A stretch of 64,000 nt of DNA. Source: Raffaelea ambrosiae. Lineage: Eukaryota > Ascomycota > Sordariomycetes > Ophiostomatales > Ophiostomataceae. Numbering within the stretch: the stretch's first letter is position 1; each line of letters begins with the position of its first letter. Below are positions 51,332-63,097 of this stretch, piece by piece. Where the stretch lies: NCBI GenBank assembly GCA_002778195.1, contig PCDI01000003.1:3059913-3123912 (forward strand), given 5' to 3'. The translations under genes and the position numbers were made by a program. The notes below the pieces were generated by a model. That model saw only the letters and a list, made by a program, of their open reading frames with translations. It ran no database searches and was not told the origin of the DNA.

Positions 51332-52021
51332 GAAGCTCGGTCGGTAGACTTTCGTGCCCTTTTTTTTTTTTTTGGCTTGACATACCCCGCGCACAGTTAC
51401 GTGAATTTACAGCCGTTTAGCACTGTCGCGGTCCTCTTCGTCGTAGAATGTTACAGTGGGTTGATTTTGTGTAAACTCCACGACTGTAGCACTGCTATTG
51501 CTCCTGTCACAGGTAGACATTTTGCACATCTACTGACTTTGTAAACTTTCAAACTTGACTCCTATGCTGAATCTCTCCACATACCTCATTTTCTATTTCA
51601 AACCTTCTGTTTCGCGTTGTATTTCGCGACCTTGCTATTGATTTTCATTGTCGATTTCTTGAACTACCTTTCACACACCCCTCCCAACACCAATACGAGA
51701 AAATTAGCAATACCCATACGAGAACACATAGCTATCTAACACCCTCTAAGAAGTAGGGGGGGGGGGTTCGAAAAGGCAAAGTCGTCGGCTACGTAACTTT
51801 TGTCCTGCCCAGACTGGAAAATATAAATCATCACGGCCTAAGCCACAGGTGCCTGGGGCAAGCGGGTCGTTGTGGTGTTATGATGGTCGTGACTGGGCGG
51901 TCAACCTTGACAGAAAAGTCTAGGCATGCTTGCCGCCCGCAACCCCCCTCACATTTCGTCAAGGAATCTCAACTCAGCATCGCATCTAGCGCCCGGAAAC
52001 ACTGGCCACTTTTCAGCTTCG
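51332..52021. other. Intergenic region with poly-T and poly-G runs
   Basis: A run of T lies at about 51361-51374 and eleven G at 51756-51766. No gene is seen; an upstream in-frame ATG at 51926 could be an alternative start of the next (broken) gene. Confidence 0.4.
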
Positions 52022-52967
52022 ATGGCGACAAATGAGACCCCAGCTCTAAGCGCGTGCTCCGCACCGACACCAACCGCCAAGGTCTTCCCCCAGTCCAGTT
52101 TCTTCCAAGAGCGCAGAGCGCCTGCGCTACCCTCGCCTGCGGAGATCAGAGCCTTGAATGAGGCCTCTGGCGACTACCGTGCCGCCTTCTTCAACCATCC
52201 ATCCCCCGTTATCATCCCATCCCTGGGGCTAGCCGTCAAGTATGGAGCCGACGTTACTATCGCCGAGGTCGAGGCCCAGGTATGGATGCGTAGGCGACTA
52301 CAAGGCCGTGTCCCAGTCCCCGAGGTCTTCGGCTGGGCTGAAGACAGCGGCCAACAGTTCATATATATGTCTCTGGTCGAGGGTGATACTCTACAGGCAA
52401 GATTTAGCACAATGAAGAAAGCGAACGGCAGGCTGTCTGCAAGGAGCTAAGATCTATGGTGAATGCCTGGAGGGCTTTGACTCAGGAATCAGACAGATAT
52501 ATTGGTAAGATATCATACGATGGCCTTCCTATATCCCATTTAGTCTAATACAAATAGGGAGTGTAGGAAGGCGCCCGCTAAACGATATTTTCGTTGCTGG
52601 CCAGCCAGAGCGTGTGGGGCCGTTCCTAGGCGCAGATGCGGTACAAAAGTTCCATGATATATGTGGAATCGACATTGGCGGTGATATTCCGATTGTTTTT
52701 GCCCATAACGATCTTTGTCCCCCCAATATACTATTATCCTCTGGCCCTAACCCAAAGGTTGTGGGGATTCTTGATTGGGGCCAATCAGGATGGTATCCTT
52801 CGTATTGGGAGTATTGTAAGGCACTGCGGGTAGGTATTGTGGATGAGGAATTCAATTTTGCCCTTCAAGAGGAATGGCATACCAGTTATCTGCCTGAGGT
52901 CATTGATACAGTGGATGATGAGAGGTTTTACCACCCGTGGTTATATTTCATGTTGTCTAACATCTGA
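52022..52967 (+). pseudogene. APH-fold kinase-like gene broken by a one-base frameshift
   Basis: The first frame from 52022 encodes the N-lobe: LPSPAEIRALNEASGDY, PSLGLAVKYG, VPVPEVFGWAEDSGQQFIYMSLVEGDT. It then loses register at about 52421-52423, where one base appears to be missing. The next frame continues the same fold (ERQAVCKELRSMVNAWRAL), crosses a 53-bp intron (52505-52557) and ends with the C-lobe, which contains the HNDLCPPNILL catalytic-loop motif and ILDWGQSGWYP metal-binding motif, stopping at 52967. These motifs belong to the aminoglycoside-phosphotransferase/choline-kinase-like family, which is expanded in fungi. The gene is otherwise complete, so the break is recent or a sequence error. 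No intron that would bypass it is visible. Confidence 0.75.
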
Positions 52968-54027
52968 GACTGTTGCTCAAGTCATCACAGACCTGCGAGC
53001 AGGTACCTCAATTGTTACTTAGCTATGCTCTCGGCGTTGTGGCAATACTCTCGGCGTGCCGATGCTGTGCTATATACTTGCTGATCATCTAATCGCGACG
53101 CGCGCCAGGAACTGTCTTTCGAGTCTGTTTACTATGTCTGCCTTGCTGTGATCGCGGTAGAAGGACTATGGCCCATCGATCTCTCGACAACGGTCACATG
53201 AAACTGTTCTGCCAAATGGGCTGAAGGGAGAAATATCCGCCTTTTGCATATTAAAATATTTTGTGTCGGCAGCGTAGAGGACCTTAATGTGCTAGAGGTC
53301 GTGATACTCTTTGACGACCCGCTTTTCGCGAAACGCCTGCCCCGCGCCTCTGTTTACGGACCCCACAGGGCGGTCGTGTCACGAACCCACATGATCACTT
53401 GTTAAATTGACAGTGCTACGCGTAAAGAATATCAGCCCATACTTGAATGGATAACGAGAGGCTGCGAGTCAACGGACTGCGACATCGGGCCTGTCCTCGG
53501 CTATGTACCATGGTAGTCATCATTGTATTGTTATTGGGGACCTTATCTCCTTTCGCTTTCTGTATGTTAGCTGAGACATAATTTATCATTCTTTGTCACC
53601 GCATTTTAGTGCACTTCCCAGCCAGGGACTACGTTTTTTTCGCCTCGGGATCAGTTCGGCCTGGGGTGCACACAACACATCGCCTTACTGACAGGGATGG
53701 GACCTAACTCATAATTCAATTATGGGAGACAGATATAGGCTACTGAAACCTGGAACAGTAAGGCAACAAGGCATACGTGAGATAGTTGCTAACAAAGCCT
53801 TTCGACAACTGTTAGTTCCCTGGGCTACGCATTAAGGATTTAAACTCGTCCTAGTCTGGGCCTCAGCCACGCGGCTTCCGCCGACGCCCTCTATTCCGCG
53901 GCAAGATAGAATCTATATTTTTTACCTACTGGCTTCCAAGCGGGAGAGTACCCCGGCGTGTGCCTTTGTTTCGGATCCGGGAGGAGTAAAATTTCGATCA
54001 ATTTCACCATTGCAAATACCTCGTAAT
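52968..54027. other. Sparse AT-leaning region
   Basis: No gene is recognised in this kilobase. The short unit CTCTCGGCGT occurs twice near 53028 and 53048. The base composition is lower in GC than the surrounding genes, as in decayed DNA. Confidence 0.35.
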
Positions 54028-54648
54028 TTAGGCTCTCCTTTCTGGCTTCTTCTCTGGCCAAGGCTCAATCACCAGATTCTTCCAGATAGCTGTCCACCGT
54101 GCCACCTTCTTCTCATATGTCTCCCGATTCCCTCGAACCGTGTTTGGTCGCACTACCATGTTGAAAAAGTCCGACAGACCACGAGGCGCATACACCGTCC
54201 ACTCGCCATCAGCTTCTAGCCTCACACCCAGCATTGCGCTGGTCGAGATGAACGTGTCGATGCCCGACTCGACGCTCGTGTTGGGGGGGCAGGCAGTGTG
54301 GAACTTCTCTGCGTACCATATATGGACGCGCGCCTGGTTGCGGATCTCGACCTCCGCGGGCACATCGGCAAAGAGTCGTTTGCCTGCCTGGATAGCCCTG
54401 TCCTCTGCATCATACGAGAGATCTGAGTCGTCGTAGTAGACAAGGTCGTAGTCGTTGATGCCCGCATCTGGGGCTAGAGATGACTGCGCATTCCATATCG
54501 TCTGCGACAGTGCACCGGCTGCCAGGTACCAGTTCGGCAGCCTCAGCGTTGCGGCACGTTTCAGTATGAGAGTCAGGGTATGATTTGTCGAGAGGACTTT
54601 CTGAAGGTGAGCGAGTTGCAACTTCAGTGGGAGCTGGGCAGGATTCAT
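54028..54648 (-). CDS. Nucleotidyltransferase-like protein (DUF925/NTP_transf_6 type)
   Basis: One exon, 206 residues from the ATG at 54648. Features are LPNWYLAAGALSQTIWN, then GINDYDLVYYDDSDLSYDAED with the D-x-D-like acidic pair, followed by VEIRNQARVHIWYAEKF, a T-rich SGIDTFISTSAMLGVRLE strand region and PRGLSDFFNMVVRPN. This is the family of small nucleotidyltransferase-fold proteins seen in many bacteria and some fungi, function unknown. The acidic motif is intact. Length is as in bacterial members. Its presence alone between non-coding stretches, without introns, would fit gain by transfer, but this was not tested. Confidence 0.82.
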   Translation of the reverse strand: MNPAQLPLKLQLAHLQKVLSTNHTLTLILKRAATLRLPNWYLAAGALSQTIWNAQSSLAPDAGINDYDLVYYDDSDLSYDAEDRAIQAGKRLFADVPAEVEIRNQARVHIWYAEKFHTACPPNTSVESGIDTFISTSAMLGVRLEADGEWTVYAPRGLSDFFNMVVRPNTVRGNRETYEKKVARWTAIWKNLVIEPWPEKKPERRA

Positions 54649-57038
54649 GTCGTGGAAAAGTAAGGTTCGGCGACAGGGAGATGGACCTGCTCAGTTCCTT
54701 TCGAATTTGGAGAAGAAAATGTGACTCTCGTATCATTGTGGGGTAGCAGCATATCGCTGACGGAGTAAGAACACCATCTTGAATAAGCCCCTCTCTGAAC
54801 ACGTGTAACACTAGCTTATGCCGGTTGCTCCGCCAAACCCCGATATCTACTTAAGATCCAGTTAATACAAGGTTGCCTAGACAGGAGACCTGCGGGTGCT
54901 GTCAGAACTAGGAGTATGAAAGGGTTTCCGGCTGTCGAACCGTCAACGTCTTAACAAGGACACATACCAGGTGGAAGTTCCCCAGAGTGTAAGGACCAGG
55001 TGGAAGTTCCCCAGAGTGTAAGGGTGGAGGTTGTAGCTGACCAGCTTCCTGTGTTTATAAAGCCCAGGGAGAGTGTATGCTCACGACACCTAAGAAAACA
55101 CAGAAATTGCACAACTCCAGCTATTCACTAATTGGAATAGGGTCACAAGTGCAACTTCTCACATTTGACACGCGACGATGATGTCGGTGTTCCCTTTCGA
55201 CCGACTCCATGTATAGGTTTTGATTCTTGTGTTTGGACGCTTAATAAAAAAAAGGTGACAAAGAATCGATGACTGCCAAACCACTCCGATCTAGCTCGAA
55301 TTGTATGGAGCCTTCCTTTGTATGGGCAGATACTTTGTCCGTCCAACAGCCTCCCCGCCCACCGGCTTCGTACTGGACCTCAAAAACATTGCCGGGACAG
55401 ATTTCTCGTTTCTATATGTGACCTCCATTCCAATGCCTGTCTGTAGACGTGTGTGTGATCAAAGAACCCGACCGAGTCTGTTTCCACGTCCCAACAGCAA
55501 GCAGAAGCTACTCGCTTTGGTAGAACCCAACTGATATGGTTTCCCTCTCTCCTTTGCTTGCCTTTTTCTTTGGTTCGTGTCACCGGTCTCGGGCTTTTCT
55601 TAATTTGGTTTTGTCTCTTCACACGCGTCGGTCTGATCGAGGATTAGAGACCTTATACAACGTATTAAATCCTACCAGTGCCCGCTGTAGGTGGAAGAGT
55701 TTATCACTGTGGGCATGAGATGTCCGTAAAACTCCACTTCTTCCTATGAAAGAACTAGCCAGATCGTCCTGACACATCAAGAAAGCGTCCGGGTGATCTA
55801 GTGTTGCACTCAATGGAGTTCATTCTTATCACGCTTTCTATTTTGCATTCTGTTGTTCGGGGGTTTTTTTTTCTTTTTTTGTCGCTATAGCCGAAGATGA
55901 TCCGATCAAGCCAACTTCCAATTGGAAAGCAAAAGCAGCGGGGTGGAAAGAATCAAGACGGCTCTAAGGGGATGACGTTACCTGCCTGCGCTGGCTAGCA
56001 CTTCGGGCGCTCTGCAGAGCCGCATTCACCCCCACATTGTCGTCGCGTGATTTGCAGAGAAGATGTACCAGCTAGGAGCAAAGTTTATGCGTTCTAGCTC
56101 AACTGGGATGCCCTTTTCGGCACAATCGGCGAGGCTGCGTATACGGCAAATCTCATTGGCGCAATTCTTCGTCATTTGATCTTTCCTGTAATAGTTTCGC
56201 CGAGAATTTCCGCCGGTTGCATTGTTTCCGCCACCATGCATGAAGCAAGGTCAGAAGAAGTGTGGTGTAGGGCTTAGGATGGAGTGATTTCGACATCGTG
56301 CTTCTACCCCGTGCCATATCCTTACGACTATCTTAATCCCAATTGGTGTTTGGTGAGCATCGTCATTCTTCAAAAATCACGCCAAGCACAGAAAGTTGGC
56401 CGTTGAAGAGGAGAAAGAAATGTGCAATTGTTTATCTATCAGTTGTCATCCACTCACAGCACAGCTTTGAATGCAAACACACTTGTCCACGTCACGGATG
56501 TTGCGAATCCTGTCTCATAGCAGACACGTCAGAGTCGGGCAATCACTAGTTAGAATTCTTTGTTCAGAGACGCAGTGAGATGGAGAAGGGCACTGCATGT
56601 TAGCACATATTATTATGACACAGATCTTTTCAACCCAATCATACCCGTTCCTTTAATCGTTCATTTCTCTTCTCCTCACTTCCTGCCTTACCTCCTCCCG
56701 GCTCCTTCATGCCTCTTCGGCTTCTGACTTGTCAGGATTTGTATAGCTGCCGAAAAGATGTGAGAGACAAGCGAGTTGCCCACGGCCAGAAAAAAGTAGA
56801 GACCCAAATTGAAAAGTGTATATAATAGAGGCTGGTCTCCCTGGTTGAGGCTGCCATGGCTCGCTCTGTCAATACAACTACAAAATCAAAAAGCCCAGCT
56901 TTGAAATCAAACTGAACGCACCCCAACAACGACCCGACATTTTACAATAACACAAACAAAATACGAAGAACATCAAACGTGGGTGTCCCTAGAGCACGCG
57001 ATAAAATAATCCATGAATCCCTACTGACATATCTGTAG
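54649..57038. other. Long non-coding stretch with a 29-bp duplication
   Basis: Besides the tandem duplication at 54966-55023, no convincing gene is found in 2.4 kb. A pyrimidine-rich block at about 56639-56717 resembles the leader tract at 50409-50485. The end (about 56950-57038) may be the leader of the next small gene, with an intron. Confidence 0.4.
54966..55023. repeat. Perfect 29-bp tandem duplication
   Basis: Two identical units (54966-54994 and 54995-55023) beginning ACCAGGTGGAAG follow each other without a spacer. Confidence 0.95.
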
Positions 57039-57227
57039 ATGGCCGACGAAAGAGTTGATATCCACCTCGACGAAGATTTTGGCGACGACAGTGCGCCGCA
57101 GATCTTGAAGACGGGCGCCAAGGCTCGGCCCTGGAATGCAATGAATATGGCTCATGTGGAGGAAGTGCAGACTATGCATGCTGTCGAGGCCTACAAGGAT
57201 CACCTCCGCACGCATTTACATAAGTAA
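57039..57227 (+). CDS. Possible small protein gene (62 residues) with a 5' UTR intron
   Basis: The ORF starts with ATG right after a strong splice-acceptor context (TACTGAC branch, TCTGTAG). A donor-like GTGGGT lies near 56979, so the leader would contain an intron of about 60 bases. The product is MADERVDIHLDEDFG... to HLHK: an acidic N-terminal third and a His-containing amphipathic second half. No family is recognised. It could also be the last exon of something spliced differently. Coding-like codon use (GAC, GAG, GTC, CTC) supports it. Confidence 0.4.
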   Translation: MADERVDIHLDEDFGDDSAPQILKTGAKARPWNAMNMAHVEEVQTMHAVEAYKDHLRTHLHK

Positions 57228-57924
57228 ATAGGCCCTATGGGCCCGATAGACGTTAGTTAAATACTTATACTGTTACGTCGTGTTGTATGGAGCCTATGCG
57301 GATTTTTATGTGGTAAAAATTTCCAAGCAACTAGTGTCTGGCCTCCGGCCTCGGCGGTACATTCCTCGACCGTGGTACCTCGCCCTTGCTAGCACTCTAT
57401 ATGGGGCCTGCTGGTACCCCGTGGCACCACGGGTACCTGCTCCTTGTATACATTTTAGTCAAGAGTGGATTAACACCAACACCAGACGGAAGGCATGTGC
57501 GTCATAACACGGGGAAAAAAAAGAAAAATCAGAAGAAAAGCTTTTCTCCTAGAGAGTGTAATCCCTTCGTTCCCCGTTGGTTGTTGGCCTGGTATCCTTT
57601 GGTTTTTCATCCTTTCTGATTACCATAATTATACATCGCAGTACGCACATTCGTTTCCTTCTGGGGTTTTTGTTTTTGTTTTATTTTCGTTTTGTTTTTG
57701 TTTGGTCCTCCTCTCGGTGTCAAAAGGGAAACGATATACCCGCCAAGAACGTTCGTCTGGCCTCAACAAAACAAAAAGGGGTACAAAAAGGGAGAAAAAA
57801 AAAGTCCACCAGTCCGTGAACGTGGCTCGACTAGAGTACTCGTACGGCCACCTCGGGCGTCCCATGCAACGTGGCTTTTCCTGTGTCCCCTACTTTGTCT
57901 TCCGGCCACGGCAAACAACGAGCT
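57228..57924. other. Intergenic region
   Basis: It contains T-rich and A-rich stretches (about 57667-57715 and 57790-57803) and the promoter of the amino-acid transporter. No gene. Confidence 0.4.
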
Positions 57925-59543
57925 ATGGGCCGCAAAGACGAACGCGACGCGGAGTCGTCCCCGGGGGCGCTGGCTCCCGCCGATCCCGGTTCCCCCACGG
58001 GTAAAGCTGTCGTCGAGCCCGCCCCGGTGCAGGATGCCGTCTTCGGCACCATCACAGATGAGGGTCCAAATTACCGGAGCGTGGGTGCCCTCTCTCGTCC
58101 TTGCTACGTCCTGCACATTCGCTAATGTTGTCTTTCAACTTGTGTAGGTAGGCTGGATCGCCTCGTCCGTCCTGATGATGAAGACCCAGTTCGGCCTGGG
58201 TGTTCTGTCCATCCCCAGCGTATTCGACACCTTGGGCATGGTCCCAGGTGTGATCTGCCTGGTGGCCATGGGCATCATCACAACATGGTCCGGCTACACA
58301 ATGGGCGTCTTCAAGCTGAACCATCGGGAGGTCTACGGCCTCGACGATGCCAGCGGACTCATTTTTGGGCGAGTTGTCAAGGAAATCTACGGCATTGCCT
58401 TCTGCCTGTGTGAGTATTAGCCACGACGACACGAGCGAACGACTCCAAGATCCGGAAGGCTGACCTGGCTGCGATGTAACAGACTGGCTCAGTGCTGCAG
58501 GCTCTGGCATGCTCAGCATCTCGATTGGACTCAACGCCGTCTCCACCCACGGAGCTTGCACGGCCGTATTTATGGTGGTGGCTGCCATCATGGCTTTCTT
58601 GCTGGCCAGCATCCGAACGCTGAGCAAGATCAGCTGGCTGGCCTGGTCGGGCTTGATCTGCCTCTTCGTAGCTGGTATGCTTGCCCCCGAACGCTGCTGT
58701 GGCACACGCACACTCTGACATGGACCAGTTCTCATCCTCACCATTGCCGTTGGGGTCCAGGATCGGCCTGCTACCGCCCCCCAAGTCGGTCCCTGGCAGT
58801 CTGACTATAGAATTGCCGGGTCCCCGAGCTTCACCGACGCCATCAGCTCCATCTGCTCGCTCATCTTTGCCTACGGCGCCATCCCCGCGTTCCTTCCGAT
58901 TGCAGCCGAGATGCGTGACCCCCGCCTGTATTCGCGCTCTCTCGTCGTCGGCCAAGGCATTGTCAGCGTCTTTTACGTCGTGGTGGGCTGCGTCGTCTAC
59001 TACTACTGCGGCTCGTACGTGGCCTCGCCGGCCTTGGGATCAGCTGGGCCGCTGCTCAAGAAGGTCTGCTACGGCATCGCCCTCCCGGGCCTGGTGGTGT
59101 CTTCCGTCTTGACTACCCACGTGGCCAGCAAGCAGGTGTTTGTGCGCGTACTTCGCGGCTCCCAGCACCTCGCCGACAACTCTCTCGTGCACTGGGCCAC
59201 GTGGCTGAGCTGTACGCTGGGCTCGACGGTTGTCGCCTACGTGATTGCGAGCGGCATTCCCATCTTTGGTGACCTCGTATCGCTCATCGGCGCCCTTTTG
59301 GGCAGCGTGATGATGTTCCAGCCTGCGGGCATCCTGTGGCTGTACGACAACTGGACTAGGGGCAAGGCGGAGCGAAAGCCGCAGTGGGTGGCCATGGTGA
59401 CGGTCAGTTTTGCCATCATTGCGCTTGGCTGTTTTCTGACCGTGGCTGGCACTTACGGCGCTGTGGTGAGCATCGTGCATTCGTTCAAAGAGGCCGGCGG
59501 CACAAAACCATGGACGTGCGCGGACAACTCTGGATCAGTCTAA
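57925..59543 (+). CDS. Amino-acid transporter of the AAAP (Aa_trans) family (4 exons)
   Basis: Exons are 57925-58080, 58148-58409, 58483-58674 and 58729-59543, giving 474 residues with consistent phases (0, 1, 1). After a ~50-residue acidic N-terminal tail come about 11 membrane segments: VLMMKTQFGLGVLSIPSVF (the hallmark first segment with Gly-rich break), VPGVICLVAMGIITTW, FMVVAAIMAFLLAS, LAWSGLICLFVAVLILTIAVGV, ISSICSLIFAYGAIPAFLPIAAEM and later segments to VVSIVHSFKEAGG. The pattern matches fungal neutral amino-acid permeases of the MTR/AVT type. Expected at the plasma or vacuolar membrane, driven by protons. No nearby gene hints at the substrate. Confidence 0.88.
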
Positions 59544-59923
59544 AGAAGGGGGAATAACCACGACCAAGAATCTTGGAAATCGCCAAGTGGCGATTGTTTT
59601 CTGTACATGTATTCGAGCTCTAGCAGTTGTTTTATTTGCGAACACTCTCGAGGAGAAAGAAATCACATGGCCTTGCTTTCAAGGCGTAATAAAACAACGG
59701 AAAACAAAAATCATCCTAGCACTGTCTTAAACATACATGTTGTCCCCTTCTCACATGCGTCATGATGACGCAGCGATATTCCTCCTCTGGTCACTAACTC
59801 GCCACGTCTGTGTTAGCTTGTAGCCCTACCTCAACTGCAGCAGCCCAACCAACCGTTTTCGGGTAAGATTGACCTAGTGACGAGTACAGACACAGAATCG
59901 TCCGCCTACAGGATCATCTTCCC
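59544..59923. other. Convergent intergenic region
   Basis: It holds the 3' ends of the transporter and Argonaute genes; nothing else is seen. Confidence 0.4.
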
Positions 59924-62900
59924 CTAAATGTAGAACATGCTGTCCCGCACGTTGGCATGAATCGTCACATCCTCCAGCGATGCTCCGGCCATGCCCTCGG
60001 TCAGGCTGGCCACCGACGGCGCGGCCGAGTTGCTCGGCGTCTCAAACAGACTGCTCAGATAGCACCGGGCTCTTTCGCAGAGAATGTCGGCGTAGTAGGC
60101 GGGCGTGCAGATGTTGACGGCCTTGGTGGCCCGTCCAAACACGTAGCACATGCTCTGGGTCAGGTCTTGCAGGGCGTCCGCCGTCTGCCCCTTGTGGGCC
60201 GCCCGGAAGATCTCGTCCAAGACCACGTAGTAGTGCGCCGGGCGTACGGTGCCCTGCAGCGCGGCGTGCGCCTGCAAGAAAAAGTCCCAGTTGCGGGCCT
60301 CGGTGACGCCGCGGTCGACGACGGTGCCGGCCTTGGGATTGCCAGAGCGGTCGGCGTCGGCCTCCTTGGTCGCGTAGAAGCGGGTGTGGTGGCGCTTGCC
60401 GACGATGACGACGGTCAGCCTCGGCAGCCCCTTGGCCTGGTCCGGTGCCGGATACATCCCTCGACAGGCATCCCGCAGCTGTGGCAGCTCTTCGGCCACA
60501 AAGGAGGCATACTGGCTCTCGGAGATGCCGTCGCGGTAGACCAGAATGTTCTCCGGCAGGCTGCCCTTGTTCTTGGCGCGCCACAGGCGCAGCCGAGACT
60601 GGATCATGCCCTGGAGCGACGACACCATCTCCTTCTTCGCCTGCGACTGCACGCTCAACACCCCCGGCCACTGCCCCAACGTGCTGTCCACGCTCGCCAC
60701 CATGCCGGCGATGCTCGGCGCCTGGGCGGCCGACCCCGGCGACGGGTGCGTCACGTCGAGGCCCACGACCATGGTCTTGCCCGCGGCCACCACCCCCAGT
60801 CGCCCCGGCTCGATCTGCTGGTTGCGGCCGCCCAGCTTGAGGTTGAATTTGAGCGCCACGTTGCGCATGTACTGGTCCTGTCCCTGCGGCTTGGCCAGCT
60901 TTGTGCCCACAGTGCACACCGTGTGCACGCCGTACTTGACGTCGCCCAGCTGCTTGATCCGGTTGTACAGCGGGATCGGCGTGTCCGGCAAGATGACCAG
61001 CAGCAGCTGCAGCGACCCGGCCGCCCTTTGCATAAAGTCGTCCAGCTGCGTGTCGTCGGTGTCCTTCAGCACCACGCGCTTGGGCGGGGCCGGCTGGCCA
61101 GCAGTGATGCCTGCGTCTCGGAGCACGGTCGTGAACCGGGACAGCAGCGTGCTCAGCGCTGAGGGGTCAAAGGTATGGGCGCGTGGGTACAAGCCGGGCA
61201 TCTCGACGTACAGACAGGACCACTTTTGCATGCTGCCTCCGGCATTGAACTGGAGACTGGCCGCGTCGCGCGGCACCATGTTCCAGCCGCCCGAGACCAC
61301 ATGAGCCGACTTGTTCTGTCGGTAGACGATCTTTGGGCTGGTCAGAACACGACCGGGGACGGTGATTAGGCGGTCCGAGACTGTGACTCCGAATTGGCCC
61401 TGAAGAAGTCAGTGGAAGTCGGCGGCTACCTCTTTTTTTTTTCTTTTTTTTTTTTTCAAAATAAACAATGAAATGCCTACCAGCTTCGGGTTCGTGCGCG
61501 GAGACAGGCCCACGGTCTGCAAACCCTGGCTTGTAATGATTGTCAGATTGTCAGCCGGTTTGCGCACGGCAAACCGAATCATCTGCTGGGTCTGGCCGGG
61601 ATCGAGCTTCGTCGTCGAGGGTTGGCCCGGCAGAATAGAGCAGACCTCGGCGGGCAAGTACGTCGGGTTGTCTCGGTTGCCGGCGTTGACGACAGGAAGG
61701 TCGGGCCTGGCAATGCGGATGCCATAGGCTGGCAGGTCAGCGGGCGCTACGTTAATTTGTACGTACTTAGCAGGGACAAGCTCACTGTTCAAGAAGAAGT
61801 CATACACCGAAATGTATCGTCCGTCTGTGGTGCCTTCTTGGGCCTTCTTGGACCCACCACCAATTCCCTGCCCCTTTCCACCCTTTCCTCCCTTTCCGCC
61901 CTTTCCACCCTTCTTCGATCCTGTCGCTGCTGCACCGGGAACAGCTGGGGCATTGTGGTGGGGCGCGCCTTCGAGCCAGAACTGCACCTCTTCTGGTCCC
62001 GCGCCCATTTTCGTGACCCGGGGTGGATGGGCTAGGCCGTGTCCGTCGTGCGGATTGGCGAGGCCGAAAATCGACTTGGCTCGGACGATGACCTCGCCCT
62101 TCTTGTTTTTCCTGTCTTTGAGGTGCGTGGTCCGAATGCGAAGGCCTTTGAGGAACGACTGCACGCGGTAGACGCCCTTGTGGACACCAAAGCGAAGCAT
62201 GCATTGGTCGAGGGGACCCTCTTGGTAAAACGCAGCATGGGTCACGTTGACGTTGACCAGAATGCGCGCAGCGGCCACGCGGACACTGGAGTAGAAGCCC
62301 CGCATGGCTGCGAGACAGCCGCCGAGGTCAAAGGTGTTGGCCTGCTGCTGCTGCTGCTGCGGACTCAGCACAAACGTCTTGGACGCGCCGATGGTGGCCA
62401 CTGAGTTGTTCGCCTTGGCATGGTGGTTCAGAAAGATGTTGAGGGCCTGCACCATGGGAAGTTGGTCGTCGTAGCGGGCCGAGAGGTTGGTCGACGTCAG
62501 GTAGGACAGCAGCTCCGAGACGGACAGGACATTCGTGAACCGAAGCTGCACCTCGTACGTCTTTGCCGCAGCACGCGGCTCGTCTTCTCCCTCGTCGCGG
62601 TACGCCACCGTGACCGTCTGGTCGTCGATCCGAGTCCGCGACAGTATCGTCGACCGGAAGTCCGTGACCATGTCGTCTCTGCTGGCGGCCAGCTCCGGCG
62701 TCTCCAGCAGCAGACGGACCACCTGCGTGAGCTTCTTCTTGCCGGCTACGGTCGGCGTGACCGAGAGATCATAGCGATACAAGACGAGCTTGTCCGGAGC
62801 TGTCATCACGGCGTAGTTGGCCCACAGTGTCACGCTGGTGCCTTTTGTGCCGTATCCTGGCCGACGGGGGAGTGGCTCGCGTGGATTCTGGTTTCCCTGC

Positions 62901-63097
62901 TTTTGCTGGCCGCCTTGGAGAGCATCCTCCAGCTTGGTGACATTGGCATCTGGCAGGCCAGCGCCGCCGACAACTGCCGGACTGCTGGGACCTCCACCGC
63001 CGCCTTGCCCTCCACCTCGTCCCCCCCCCCGTCCCCCACGAGATGTTCCACGGAAGCCGCCGCGATTGCCTCCACGTGTATTGCCGCGAGAAGCCAT
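59924..63097 (-). CDS. Argonaute protein, QDE-2-like (2 exons)
   Basis: Exon 1 is 63097-61481 and exon 2 is 61399-59924, joined across a phase-0 intron (GTAGGC donor, CTTCAG acceptor) to give 1030 residues. Order of parts: RGG-rich N-terminus (1-50), N domain, PAZ region, an unusual KGG-repeat low-complexity insert (SKKGGKGGKGGKGGKGQG) in the PAZ region, then L2, MID and PIWI. The PIWI catalytic set is complete as Asp754 (GLDVTHPSP), Glu796 (AKKEMVSS), Asp829 (VYRDGIS) and Asp977 (PAYYADIL), that is D-E-D-D as in budding-yeast-type and several fungal Argonautes, where the last residue is His in animals and plants. It should therefore be a slicer acting in RNA silencing such as quelling or transposon control. 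Poly-Gln lies in the N-terminal half. Confidence 0.92.

Noticed and set aside
51756..51780. GGTTCGA next to the poly-G run as a tRNA B-box
   Set aside because: No cloverleaf, A-box or acceptor stem can be drawn around it.
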